Shown here: positions 1 to 9,900 of the stretch, one piece after another | How positions within the stretch are numbered: position 1 is the stretch's first letter | Layout: each line of letters begins with the position of its first letter | Assembly: GCA_030432695.1 (NCBI GenBank) | Contig: JAUILN010000014.1 | Coordinates: 62,001-126,000 of the forward strand | DNA from: a bacterium | GTDB lineage: Bacteria > Planctomycetota > UBA1135 > UBA2386 | Length of the DNA stretch: 64,000 nt | Direction of reading: 5' to 3' | Notes under the pieces: model-generated | The model's input: the letters and a program-made list of their open reading frames with translations, nothing else | What the model was told of the DNA's origin: nothing | Database searches by the model: none | Translations under genes and position numbers: made by a program

Positions 1-2
1 TC

Positions 3-1091
3 GGCCAGCGGACCTTCATCATCTCCGACATCGGCTCGTTCTCCGACATCTGCGTGGCGGACTACGAAGAGGCGTCGCGCGCCAACGCCGAGCGGTATGG
101 CGTCGCCTGCCCGCCGTCGGGTGCCTTCTACGAGCTGTTCGACACCGGCTCGCCGTTCGACCTGGCCAACAAGGGCATCATCCTGACGCCGGAGCGGAGT
201 GGTGGTTGGCAGGTCGCCGTGGATCCGAGCCCGTTCCTCGACCAGCGCATCGCCAACAACTTGAACCTCGGCGACGACGTACTCGCCGCCGGCGTGTCAC
301 TGGGCTTCGCCGTGAACATCCCAGGCGCCGGGTCGGTGTCGACGGTCGACGTGGATTCCAATGGCCGACTCGGCTGGGGCCTCTCGAGTTCGGACTTCAG
401 CGAGTCGGTCGGCGAGTTCCTCGCCGAGAACATGCTCGCGGTGGTCTGGGACGACCTGAACCCGAGCGCGGCGGTGGCGGGTGGCGGCGTCTACTTCGAC
501 CAGACGCCGCAGTACACGATGTGCACGTGGCTCCGCGTGCCGGAGTTCAATACCTCCAACGAGAACACGGTCCAGGTGCGCTTCTTCCGGAGCGGGATCA
601 TCGAGGTGTCGTGGCGCGACGTCGCTTCCACCGACAGCCTCGTGGGCTTCTCGACCGGGCTCAGCGCGCGGGATCCGGGCGGCATGAATCTCGGCGCCTT
701 CGCGTCCTTCATCACCGGCCCCGGTCAGACCGAGATGATCCTGAACTCCGCGGCCCTGCCGATCCTCGGCCAGGCCTCGAACTTCCAGGTCTTCGACGCG
801 CCGGCCAGCACCCAGTTCGGCGTCGTGAACCTCGGCCTGTCGGCAGCCAACCTGCCGCTCGCCGCGATCGGCGCGCCGGGCTGCTCCGGCTACGTCGGCA
901 ACCAGCTCGACGGGCTGCCGTTCGCGGGTCCGGGTGGCAGCACGATCACCGTGCCCTTCGCGATCCCGAACAACCTGGACTTCCTCGGTCTGGAGCTGTT
1001 CGCGCAGGCCCTGGCGGTCGCGCCGGGCACCAACGTGCTGGGCCTCGCGGCGTCGAACGGTCAGAAGTTGACCCTGGGCAACCTGCCCTGA
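3..1091 (+). CDS. Secreted protein with WDDL-type beta region and shared C-terminal domain (5' end missing)
   Basis: The frame is already open at the left edge, and a GTG at 54 lies inside continuous coding sequence, so the true start is outside the window. No catalytic motif is visible. The middle has a WDDLNP segment followed by a GGGVYFD stretch and the RSGIIEVSWRDV region. These resemble nidogen-like beta modules of secreted proteins (inference from pattern). The last ~100 residues, from about QFGVVNLG to the end, match a C-terminal domain also seen in five other proteins of this window: a GAPGC start, then PFAIPN, LGLELFAQAL and a final LTLG strand. An extracytoplasmic or cell-surface location is likely. 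The gene is convergent with the lipoprotein at 1160-1729, with a hairpin between them. Confidence 0.75.
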   Translation, partial: GQRTFIISDIGSFSDICVADYEEASRANAERYGVACPPSGAFYELFDTGSPFDLANKGIILTPERSGGWQVAVDPSPFLDQRIANNLNLGDDVLAAGVSLGFAVNIPGAGSVSTVDVDSNGRLGWGLSSSDFSESVGEFLAENMLAVVWDDLNPSAAVAGGGVYFDQTPQYTMCTWLRVPEFNTSNENTVQVRFFRSGIIEVSWRDVASTDSLVGFSTGLSARDPGGMNLGAFASFITGPGQTEMILNSAALPILGQASNFQVFDAPASTQFGVVNLGLSAANLPLAAIGAPGCSGYVGNQLDGLPFAGPGGSTITVPFAIPNNLDFLGLELFAQALAVAPGTNVLGLAASNGQKLTLGNLP

Positions 1092-1100
1092 GCCGCCGGT

Positions 1101-1133
1101 CGCGAGACGCCACCCTGGCGGCGGGGTCTCGCG
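1101..1133. terminator. Bidirectional hairpin between convergent genes
   Basis: CGCGAGAC at 1101-1108 pairs perfectly with GTCTCGCG at 1126-1133, and the 17-base loop can form extra G-C pairs. It lies 9 bases after the stop of the plus-strand gene and 27 bases from the stop of the minus-strand lipoprotein. No T-run follows on either strand, so it is a stem-loop in a terminator position, not a textbook intrinsic terminator. Confidence 0.45.
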
Positions 1134-1159
1134 GATCGGGGATCAGTAACGCGGGCTCA

Positions 1160-1729
1160 TCAGTATCTGGGCACCATCCGCGTGGTGACCGCGACCGGGT
1201 CGTTCCAGACCAGCACGTCGATCCCGGCGTCCTTGGCTTCCGGATGCTTCAGGGTCGACAGGTTCTCCTCGACCCCCAGGTTGAGGAACACCACCTTGCC
1301 ACCCGAGCAGGAGGCGATGATCTCGGCCGGCACCCGGAACACGTCGATCTCCTCGGTGCGGCGGTGCTTCGCCGGGATCGTCATCTGCTCCAGGAAGTCG
1401 CCGCGACGCCCGTGGGTGTGCGGGATGTTCTGGGCTTTCAGCACGCCGGTGATGATCCCCAGCTCGAGTTGCTTCTCCGGAGCCAGCTCGGCGTAGCTCG
1501 CCGGGTAGGTCATCACCACGTAGCTCGGCCGCAGGTCGCGGAGCGCGCCCGAGTAGCTCTGCTCGATCAGCGCGACCGTCTCGTCGTGCTCCCGCTCCTC
1601 GGCGGTGCGGCCATCGCCACAGGCCGGAACGGCCAGGAGCAAGAGGCCAGTGATCGTTGCGATACCCAGACGCTGTTTGAACCGGCCCCGGCCATGGCGC
1701 GGAGCCCCCATCCTCATGCGGGCTGCCAT
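1160..1729 (-). CDS. Putative lipoprotein of unknown function
   Basis: The 189-residue product starts with a basic region, a hydrophobic stretch and a lipobox ending LAVPAC, so it is probably lipid-anchored in a membrane and faces the periplasm. The mature part is charged and has no motif I recognise. It contains HTHGRRGDF and ends DPVAVTTRMVPRY. Two cysteines remain, the lipidated one and one in IASCSGG. Methionines at residues 5 and 7 are alternative starts; all keep the signal sequence. It converges on the truncated gene at the left edge, and its start is 107 bases from the divergent HEAT-like gene. Function unknown. Confidence 0.65.
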   Translation of the reverse strand: MAARMRMGAPRHGRGRFKQRLGIATITGLLLLAVPACGDGRTAEEREHDETVALIEQSYSGALRDLRPSYVVMTYPASYAELAPEKQLELGIITGVLKAQNIPHTHGRRGDFLEQMTIPAKHRRTEEIDVFRVPAEIIASCSGGKVVFLNLGVEENLSTLKHPEAKDAGIDVLVWNDPVAVTTRMVPRY

Positions 1730-1836
1730 GGGGTCGAAAACGACGTCTCGTTCGAACAGCTTTCGCGAGGGTCAGGAAATGTCTCGCCGATGTGAAGACG
1801 GACCGCACGGAGATCGGGTCTCGATATCCTGACTGC

Positions 1837-4179
1837 GTGCGCAGGCTCCTTCTCCTCTTCGTGTTCCTCGGATCGTCGAGCGGGTTGGTGGCGCGCGCGC
1901 AGGACCCCGGTGAGGCCGAGCGGATCCGTGATGTGCTCGGCGCCGCGGCGGAGCCGGCAGGCGACCCGGACGAGTACTTCGCGGAGCTGCTCCGCCGCGT
2001 CGAGCCGGTGCGTGCCCATCCGCCGCCCGACTGTGTCGTCCGCCTGACCGACCCGGCGCCGTTCGGAGCCCGCAATGCGGTGTTGCTGGAGGCGGCGACG
2101 TCGTGGCGCTGCATGCCCCTCGCGGCGCTCCTCGCGGCGACCCACGACCCATTGGCTGCCATCCGCATCGCCGCGCTCGGCCAGCTCGCCCACTCCGGTG
2201 AACCGGCGGTCGACGAACGGTTGCTGGCGGCGCTCGCCGTCGAGGACTTCGAGGAGGCCCATGCGGCTGCCGGCCTCGCGATCCATCGGGTAGGCCAGGG
2301 CGTCTCCTCCGCTCCGGAGTCCCTGCTCGCAGGTCTGCGACGGCTGTTCGCCGCGCCCGTCGATCCCGTCGATCTCCGCCACGCCCTCGATGTGATCCTG
2401 GCCCGCAAGCACCTGCTCGTCGCGATTCGGGCCTTGCCGATCGAACTGCTGCCGTGGCTGCAGGACGTGCTCGCCGCGCCGGCGCCCGAGAATCCCTTCC
2501 TGGCCTTCCGCACCGACGATTGCCGGCTCGAAGCCGCGCGGCTGATCCGGCAGTTCGGACCGGATGCCGGGGGGGCGACCGATGCGCTGTTCGGGGTGCT
2601 CGCCGGCCGCCGGGGTCGCTGGGACCTGCAGTGGACGGTTCTCGACACGCTGCTGCGCGTGGTGCCCGACGCCCGAAGGCAGGAGCTGGCCGCGACCGTG
2701 ACCGACATCGTCGTCCGCACCCTCGAAGCTCGAACCGAGCCCGACGCGCCGGCCGGCCATGCGCGGGAGTTCGCATCCCGCCGGACCCGCCTGCTCGCCA
2801 CCGGCTTCGCGGCGCTGGCGGCACTCCCGCCCGCGTCGGCCGACCGACTCCGCCAGGCGATTCTCGACGGACTCGCCGACGGCGGCGACGGAGGTGTCCT
2901 CGCCTGCGCGTTGGCGCGGTTCGGAGACGACGCCGGTGTGCGCGCCGCGGTGCGCGCGCGGCTCGAGGAACTCGTCGAACGGCCGCTCGCTCACAGCGAA
3001 CTCGCCCTGCCCTGGCTGCTCGGCGATCGGGAGGCTCTGCCACCGGTGCTCGCCGCCCTCGGCTCCCTCGTGGCGACCGACGACGAGCAGCAGCGCGCGC
3101 GGCTGCTCCGGGCCTGCGACGACGCACTCTCGGATCCGGCGCACGAGCCGCTGGCCGCGGCGCTGCTCGAATCCGCCGCGGAGATCGACGACCAGGCCTT
3201 CCGGCATCGGATGCTCCACCTGTTGGCGAAGCACGCGCCCGAACTGCTCGTCGAGCGACCGGTGGAGGGCATACTGCGTCTCGAGATCCTCGATGCAGTG
3301 GTGCGCCAGGCGCCATGGTTGCTGGTGCCGGAGCTCCTGTCCCCGGATGCGATCGAGCGGCGCCGCATCCAGGGATTCATGAAGTCCTTCGCCGAGCCGT
3401 CTCCGCAGCTCGAAGCGGCCTTCTCCGAGGCGCTGCTCGTGTCGACGCCCGGCGCGCTCGCCGGAGTGGTGCAGTGTGTCCAGGTCGTCGGCGCGTCGCG
3501 TTCGCACGTCGAGAGGTTGTTGGAGATCGCCAATGATCCGATGGGCGACGGGGCGGTCCGGCGGCGGGCCTGGACTGCGGCGGTCGCGGCGTGCGCCGCG
3601 GACCCGCGGCCGTTCCTGCCACTCCCGCGCTCGACCTCGGACACGTTGGCGCTGTTCCAGCAGGTCGCCTTCCGTGGCAGCGCGGCAGCGGCGTGGGTCC
3701 CGGTGATCCGGGATTGGGTCGCCCAGTCGCCCCGAGCCGACTCCGAGGACCTGGCCCCGATGGCGGCGCACTTCCTCACCCAGCTCGGTCCGGACGGGCT
3801 GGCGGCGATGGAGAAGCTGTCGCTGGCCGAAGAAGTGCTGGTCGACCACGTCGAACAGGCGCTCCGCCGGACCGGCGATCCGGTGGTCGAACGCGCGGCC
3901 GTCCAGTGGCTGATGGCGCGCGCAGCAGCGATGCCCGAAGACCTGCTCGAGAAGCTGCGCGGCCGGGAGCGCGCGCCCTGGTATTCGCTCTGGCTGCTGC
4001 AGACCGAAGACCCGCGCTTCGAGGCGCTGCCGTTCCGCGAACTCGCAGGTGACGATCCACAGCTCGCCCGCGCCGCCGCACGCTTCTTCGCCAGGGCCCG
4101 CGGTCGAGCCGACGCCGACGCGGTGCTCGCGTGGCTCGAGCGCGACCCCCGCGAGCCGATCCGCGCGGCCGTCCGCTGA
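1837..4179 (+). CDS. Secreted HEAT-like helical repeat protein
   Basis: The 780-residue product begins VRRLLLLFVFLG and has a signal peptide ending near VARAQ. I chose the GTG at 1837 because it puts the signal at the N terminus; an in-frame GTG at 1792 would add 15 residues. After the signal the protein is almost entirely Ala/Leu/Arg-rich helical hairpins, such as AIRIAALGQLAHSGEP and AVRRRAWTAAVAAC, typical of HEAT or Armadillo repeats that bind other proteins. No catalytic motif is seen. The stop codon overlaps an in-frame ATG (4179) of the downstream ABC ATPase frame (TGATG), so the gene may be translationally coupled to the transporter. A scaffold role for the exporter is inference. Confidence 0.75.
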   Translation: MRRLLLLFVFLGSSSGLVARAQDPGEAERIRDVLGAAAEPAGDPDEYFAELLRRVEPVRAHPPPDCVVRLTDPAPFGARNAVLLEAATSWRCMPLAALLAATHDPLAAIRIAALGQLAHSGEPAVDERLLAALAVEDFEEAHAAAGLAIHRVGQGVSSAPESLLAGLRRLFAAPVDPVDLRHALDVILARKHLLVAIRALPIELLPWLQDVLAAPAPENPFLAFRTDDCRLEAARLIRQFGPDAGGATDALFGVLAGRRGRWDLQWTVLDTLLRVVPDARRQELAATVTDIVVRTLEARTEPDAPAGHAREFASRRTRLLATGFAALAALPPASADRLRQAILDGLADGGDGGVLACALARFGDDAGVRAAVRARLEELVERPLAHSELALPWLLGDREALPPVLAALGSLVATDDEQQRARLLRACDDALSDPAHEPLAAALLESAAEIDDQAFRHRMLHLLAKHAPELLVERPVEGILRLEILDAVVRQAPWLLVPELLSPDAIERRRIQGFMKSFAEPSPQLEAAFSEALLVSTPGALAGVVQCVQVVGASRSHVERLLEIANDPMGDGAVRRRAWTAAVAACAADPRPFLPLPRSTSDTLALFQQVAFRGSAAAAWVPVIRDWVAQSPRADSEDLAPMAAHFLTQLGPDGLAAMEKLSLAEEVLVDHVEQALRRTGDPVVERAAVQWLMARAAAMPEDLLEKLRGRERAPWYSLWLLQTEDPRFEALPFRELAGDDPQLARAAARFFARARGRADADAVLAWLERDPREPIRAAVR

Positions 4180-4259
4180 TGGCCGCCTGCGTGAATTCGC
4201 CCGCTCGACCTCGACAGGCTCCGGCCACGGCCGACGATGACCCGCCCGAGACGGTGCCC

Positions 4260-5075
4260 ATGAACGAGACCGAACCCGCCATCGAGCTCCGCGACCTGCG
4301 GATGTCCTTCGGCTCCAACCAGGTGCTCGACGGCATCGACCTGACGATCGCGCCCGGCCAGGTCTTCGGCTACGTCGGTCCCAACGGCGCCGGCAAGTCG
4401 ACGACGGTGAAGATCCTGGTGGGCATGCACGACGGCTACCAGGGCACCGCGCGGGTCGCCGGCTTCGACGTCGGCAAGGACCCCCTGGAGGTCAAGCGGC
4501 GCATCGGCTTCCTGCCGGAGAACGCGCAGCTCTACGAGGTGCTGACCGTGCGCGAGCACCTGCTGTTGGTCGGTCGCCTCCAGGGCATGGAGGACGAGCT
4601 GATCCTGGAGCGCGGCAAGGTGCTGCTCGAGGGCTTCGAGCTGACCGCGCGGATCGAGTCGCGGCTCGGCGCCTTGTCGAAGGGCATGCGGCAGAAGGTG
4701 ATGATCACCAGCGCGCTGCTGCACGATCCGAAGATCCTGTTCTTCGACGAGCCGCTGTCGGGGCTCGACGTGCATTCGACCGTGCTCCTCAAGGAGCTGA
4801 TCCAGGCGCTCGCCGCCGACGGCCGCACGATCTTCTACTGCTCGCACATGATGGACGTGGTCGAGCGGGTCTGCGACCGCATCGCCGTCCTGTCGAAGGG
4901 TCGGATCGTCGCGCAGGGCTCCTTCGAGGAACTGTCCGCGGAGCGTGGCAGCGGCGAGACCCTGGAGCGGATCTTCCTGGAACTCACCCAGGGCGGTGGC
5001 GAGGCCGAGCGTGCCCGTCACATGCTCGGAGCGTTCGCCTCGCCTGCCGCGCCCGGATCGGGAGACGGCGCGTGA
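4260..5075 (+). CDS. ABC transporter ATP-binding protein
   Basis: Cytoplasmic ATPase subunit of an ABC exporter, 271 residues from the ATG at 4260. Visible motifs in order are Walker A GPNGAGKST (about 40-48), a signature variant LSKGMRQK (139-146, where LSGGQ is usual), Walker B KILFFDEP with catalytic Glu164, and the H-loop His in YCSHMMD (196). This fits the ABC-2 or NatA-like drug, lipid or polysaccharide export type. An earlier in-frame ATG at 4179 overlaps the upstream stop, but the residues it adds (MAACVNSP onward) are low in similarity to ABC proteins. The stop overlaps the GTG of the permease gene (GTGA), so the two are a translationally coupled pair. Confidence 0.93.
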   Translation: MNETEPAIELRDLRMSFGSNQVLDGIDLTIAPGQVFGYVGPNGAGKSTTVKILVGMHDGYQGTARVAGFDVGKDPLEVKRRIGFLPENAQLYEVLTVREHLLLVGRLQGMEDELILERGKVLLEGFELTARIESRLGALSKGMRQKVMITSALLHDPKILFFDEPLSGLDVHSTVLLKELIQALAADGRTIFYCSHMMDVVERVCDRIAVLSKGRIVAQGSFEELSAERGSGETLERIFLELTQGGGEAERARHMLGAFASPAAPGSGDGA

Positions 5076-6781
5076 CGGCCCGGCGCCCCTGGCCCACCGC
5101 CACCTCGAGCCGTGTCCGGCGGTCGCTCCGGACTCGCTCGCTGGGGCCGCGGACCCCGCCGACCCGGGTGGCGCACCGGGTGCTCTGCGCCCTCGCACCG
5201 CTGTGGCGCGTGCTCGGCGCCGACCCGCGGCAGGTCGCGACCCTCACCGGCTGCTACCTGCTGTTCGACGAGCGCCGCGGCAAGGCCAGCCAGACCGGCG
5301 AGCAGCCCTCCTCGCCGTTCACCGGTGGGATGCTCCTGACGCTCGTCATGAACCTGCTGGTCGGAGGAGGCGTCGGCGTTGCCCTGTTCCTGGATGACCC
5401 GGTGTGGGCGATGGGCGTCAGCCAGGGACTCATCCTCTGCGTCACTTCCATGGTCCTGGTCACCGACTACAGCGCGGTGCTCCTCGACGAGGCCGACGCC
5501 GCGCAGATGGCGCCCCTGCCGGTGTCGGACCGCACGCTGCTCGCGGCGCGCATCGCGCACATCGCCGCCTACCTGTCGCTCACCGTCGGCAGCCTGGCCT
5601 TGCCGGGCCTGATCCTCGGCTCGATCACGTGGGGCGTGGTCGCCTTCCCGGCGATCTGGATCCTGTCGTCGATGCTCACCGGCGTGCTGGCGATCGGCCT
5701 GTCCTTCGGCATGTTCCTGGTCGCCGCGCGCTTCCTGCCGGCCAGCCGCTTCAAGGACGCGACGCTGTACCTGCAGATCGGCGCCAGCGTGCTGTTCGTC
5801 GGCGGCTTCCAGGTCATCCCACGCCTGATCTCCAAGGACCTGCTCGCGCGGATCGAGGGCTGGTTCCCGTGGTTCGCCTGGCTGGTGCCGAGCTTCCACC
5901 AGGGCGGTCTGCTGGCGCTCGCCGACGGTGGCCATGATGGACGGCACATCGCCCTCGCGGTGCTGGCGCTGGCGTTGCCCCTAGGACTGATGCTGGGACT
6001 CGCGCGGCTCGGCTCGCGTGGCTTCCTCGCCGGGATCTCGAGTCGCTACGGCTCCGAGGAGGCGGCCGTTTCGCCCGAGGCGTGGCAGGTCGCGCCGCGC
6101 CGCTTCGCCGATCCCGAGCAACAGGCCGGCGCCGACTTCCTGGCGATCCTGTCCGCGCGGGACCGCAACTACCGCCTGCGCGCATGGCCGCTGGTGGCGA
6201 TCGCGCTGCTGATCTCGCTCGGCATCGCGCTGCAGAAGGGCGGCTTCGACGACTCCTCCAACCGCATCGTGCTCGCCGTGTACGTCCTCGGCGCCTACGC
6301 ACCGATCTTCCTGCTGCTCACCCGCTACAGCCAGGACTGGGAGGCCCGCTGGATGTTCCAGGTCGCGCCGCTGCGCAGTGCCGGGCCGTTCCTGGCCGGA
6401 GCATGGTCGGTACTCGCGCTGCGGCGGATCGTGCCGATCCTCCTCGTCGGAGTGGTCTTCGTCGCGCTCGTCGGCGGCCTCGTCGCTGCGGCACACGGCG
6501 TGTTCGCCTCGGGTGTCGGCCTCGCGCTGTTCAGCCTGATCTCCGGGGAGTTCACGCGCACCTTGCCCTTCACCCGCAAGCCGGTGAAGAAGGACACCAG
6601 CTCGCTGGGGCTGATGTTCGGTGCGATGTTCGCGGCGGGCCTGGTCGGCGTCGTGCACTTCCTGCTGGCGACGTTCGCCGAGCCGGTGATCTACGTCGGC
6701 GGGCCGGTGTTCTGGCTGCTCGGCCTGTTCCTGCTGCGGCAGGCGCGGTTCCGCAAGGTGCCGGTGCGCTTCGAGACCTGA
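5072..6781 (+). CDS. ABC-type exporter permease
   Basis: A 569-residue polytopic membrane protein with about 12 hydrophobic segments, for example around MLLTLVMNLLVGGGVGVALF, SLALPGLILGSITWGVVAF, IVPILLVGVVFVALVGGL and the final FWLLGLFLLRQ. It has no ATPase motif, and it starts at a GTG overlapping the ATPase stop by four bases, so it is the partner membrane domain. Its length and number of segments suggest two fused six-helix halves. The N terminus is Arg-rich and cytoplasmic. The substrate cannot be read from the sequence. The 169 bases that follow before the next gene show nothing I recognise. Confidence 0.85.
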   Translation: MTARRPWPTATSSRVRRSLRTRSLGPRTPPTRVAHRVLCALAPLWRVLGADPRQVATLTGCYLLFDERRGKASQTGEQPSSPFTGGMLLTLVMNLLVGGGVGVALFLDDPVWAMGVSQGLILCVTSMVLVTDYSAVLLDEADAAQMAPLPVSDRTLLAARIAHIAAYLSLTVGSLALPGLILGSITWGVVAFPAIWILSSMLTGVLAIGLSFGMFLVAARFLPASRFKDATLYLQIGASVLFVGGFQVIPRLISKDLLARIEGWFPWFAWLVPSFHQGGLLALADGGHDGRHIALAVLALALPLGLMLGLARLGSRGFLAGISSRYGSEEAAVSPEAWQVAPRRFADPEQQAGADFLAILSARDRNYRLRAWPLVAIALLISLGIALQKGGFDDSSNRIVLAVYVLGAYAPIFLLLTRYSQDWEARWMFQVAPLRSAGPFLAGAWSVLALRRIVPILLVGVVFVALVGGLVAAAHGVFASGVGLALFSLISGEFTRTLPFTRKPVKKDTSSLGLMFGAMFAAGLVGVVHFLLATFAEPVIYVGGPVFWLLGLFLLRQARFRKVPVRFET

Positions 6782-6950
6782 ATCGAGTCGGCAGGATCGA
6801 CCTGATTGCAGACCCGGTGAGACCACGAGGGCGGACGCGGGCTACTTACGGTGGAGTGGCTCTTCGGCGACCGGGACGCTGCAGCTGGTCGGGGGGCAGT
6901 CACCGGCCCTGTGTGGGAGCTACGCTGGAGTGCACCGATCCGGAACCCAC

Positions 6951-9900
6951 ATGCCGTCCACATTCCGCGGTGCCTGCGCGCTGTCCCTGACCCTCGCAGT
7001 TGCCTCCACACCCTCCCCCGCCCAACGCCAGGTCGCCGACCTCGATCCGTCGACCAACCTCGCGTCGTCCACTCCAGGACAGTTCGTGGCCAGCGGCCCG
7101 CGACTGTTCTTCTCCGCGCGGACCGGGCTGGGCCTCGAGCTGTACACCAGCGACGGGACGAACGGCGGAACCTCGCTGACCGTCGATATCTGGCCCGGCG
7201 CCAACAGCGGTTGGCCGCAGGAGATCGTCGACCTCGACGGCGCAGGTCGGGTGTTCTTCAGCGCGCAGGATGCCCTTGCCGGGCGTGAACCCTGGGTGAG
7301 TGACGGCACGCCTGCCGGGACCTTCCGCCTCGCCGACGTGATGCCGGGCGTCGAGGGCTCGGGACCGTTCGATCCGGTGCGGGTCGGTAATCGGGTGTTC
7401 TTCGGCGCCGACGACGGCGTGCATGGCCGCGAACTGTGGGTCACCGACGGCACCGTGGTCGGGACCTACCGCGTGCTCGATCTGAACCCTGGCGCGGCGA
7501 ACGGCTTCACCGCGACGGGAGCAGCCCTCGGCACGTCGGTGGTCTTCCTCGGCGACGATGGCGTGGCCGGTGGCGAGCCCTGGATCGCGGATGGTGCGCC
7601 GGGTTCGGCGACGCTGTTGGCCGACACCGAGCCCGGATCGGGCAGTGCATCGATCAGCCACTTCGGATCGATCGGCAGCGAGCTGCTGTTCGTCAGCTAC
7701 CAGTCGCCGCGCGGTTCGCAGATCTGGGCGACCGGCGGCACGCCGGCCTCGACGCGGCTGGTCTTCGACATCGGTCCCTTCGACGACGACAACATCGGTT
7801 GGTCGGGGACCTGGAACGGCCTCTGGTTCGGCTCGACGTTCGACGACGTGTGGGTGACCGACGGCACCGCGGCGAACAGTCGGCGGATCGTGCCGAGCAC
7901 CGCGCTGCGCAACGCCGCCTACTTCGTGCCGACCCCGCGCGGCATGGTCTTCACGGGCCTGTCGAACGTCACCGGCCGCGAGCTGTGGATCAGCGACGGC
8001 ACCGACGCCGGCACCAACCTGGTCCTCGATCTGCGGCCGGGCTTCCAGGGTGGCGTGCGTGGCGCTCCGACGCCGCTCGGCGCGGGTGTCCTGTTCAACG
8101 GCGAGAACGGGGTGACCGGGCGCGAGCCCTGGTTCAGCGACGGCACTCCCGGAGGGACCTTCCTGCTGCGCGACATCGTTCCCGGGAGCGGCATCTCCGA
8201 CCCGGTCGAGTTGGCGTCCTGGCCCGGCCGCGGCTCCGCGGTGTTCCGGATCTACGATCCGCAGCACGGCGAGGAACCGTGGATCACCGACGGCACCGCA
8301 GCGGGCACGCGCCTCCTGGCCGACGTGCGGCGGCCTACGGGAGTGGGCTCCTTCGTCGGACAGATGGTGACGTTCGAGAACGACGTGTACTTCTTCGCCA
8401 GCGACCCCGCTCATGGCCAGGAGTTGCGGCACGGGCGCGAGCCCGGTGGCGTCACGCTGCTCGAGGATCTGTGGCCCGGATCGCAGGGCTCGGAGGGACG
8501 GATGGTCGGTGCCTGGCGCGATGCGGTGTACTTCTCGGCGCGTACGCCGGGGGGGTGGCGCTTCTACCGCACCGACGGCTCGGTGGGTGGCGCGCAGGTG
8601 CTGGCCTCACTCGAGACCGCCTTCGAAGGCGTGGAGGTCGGCGGCCGCCTGCTGTTCAGCGCGGCACCGGATGGCAGCCCGACCAACCGTGAGCTGTGGG
8701 TCTCCGACGGGACTGCGGTGGGCACCATGCTGGTCGCCGACCTGAACCCGTCGCGGGGCAGCTACCCGCAGCATCTGCATCGGGTGGGCGACAAGCTGGT
8801 GTTCGTCGCGACCGACGGTGCGACCGGCCTGGAGCTCTACGAGTCCGACGGCACGGCCGCAGGCACGCGCCAGCTCGTGGACCTCACCCCCGGCTCCAAC
8901 TCGACGACCTTTCTCGACTTCGCCCCGGCCGGCGACCGACTGTTCTTCTCGGTGCTGACCACCGCGCTGGGCCGCGAACTCTACGCGACCGACGGCACGC
9001 CTGCCGGCACGGGTCTGGTCCTCGACATCCATCCGGGGAGCGCGAGTTCGTCTCCGGCGGGGATGGTCGGCTGGCGCGGCGAGCTGTGGTTCGCCGCGAC
9101 CGACGCCGCGAACGACCGGGAGCTGTGGCGCTCCGACGGCACGGCTGCTGGCACGGTGCGCGCGGTCGACGTGCGGCCGGGATCGCGCTCCGCGAACCCC
9201 GCTTACCTGACTCCCACCGCCGACGGCCTGTTCTTCGTCGCGACCGACGGCAACGGCGCCGAACTCTGGCGCACCGACGGCACGCCCGCCGGGACCAGCC
9301 GGGTGCGCAACATCCGGCCCGGTCCCGAGGGTTCCGACATCAACAGTCTCACCGCGATCGGTGCGGGCACCTCGTTGCTGTTCTCGGCCGATGGCTACGA
9401 CGGCGCCGACGAGGAGTTGTGGACCAGCGACGGAACCTTCGCCGGCACGCGCCGGGTCGCCGACCTGAATCCCGAGGGCGACGCGCGGCCGCGCAGCTTC
9501 CGGGTCGCCGGCCGCCACGTGTGGTTCCTCGCCACCACGGAGGCGGATGGCGAGGAGCCGTGGATCCTCGATGCCGCGGTGATCGACGCGTCGTTGGCCG
9601 AGCCGTTCGGGGTCGGCTGTCCGGGCGCCGTGGGAATTCCCGGCCTCGAGGCGGTCGGTGCGCCCCGACTGGGTGAGGCCGGCTTCGGAACCACGGTCGA
9701 CCGCGGGCGGCCGGGCTCGTTCGCGGTGCTGCTGCTCGGACTGTCGGAGGCGCGTGTCGCCGTCGGTGGCGGTTGCGAGCTGCGAGTGGGTGGCGGCGTC
9801 TCGGTGGTGCTGGCGCCGACCGACGGCAACGGACGGGCATCGTTCCCCTTGCCGATCCCCAACCTGCCGGCGCTGCGAGGTCTCGAACTGTGGCTGCAGG

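Noticed and set aside
1714-3849. Long minus-strand open frame opposite the HEAT-like gene
   Set aside because: Arg/Gly/Gln-rich translation with no domain, fully antisense to a gene with a signal peptide and repeat structure; high GC in third codon positions creates such open frames throughout the window.
2991-5198. 735-codon minus-strand open frame across the HEAT-like and ABC ATPase genes
   Set aside because: It covers the Walker motifs of the ABC ATPase in antisense, and its translation has no recognisable features.
6900-8432. Minus-strand frame opposite the ELW-DGT gene, with apparent repeats
   Set aside because: The periodicity is only the reverse of the ELW-DGT coding repeat; no signal peptide or start site fits.
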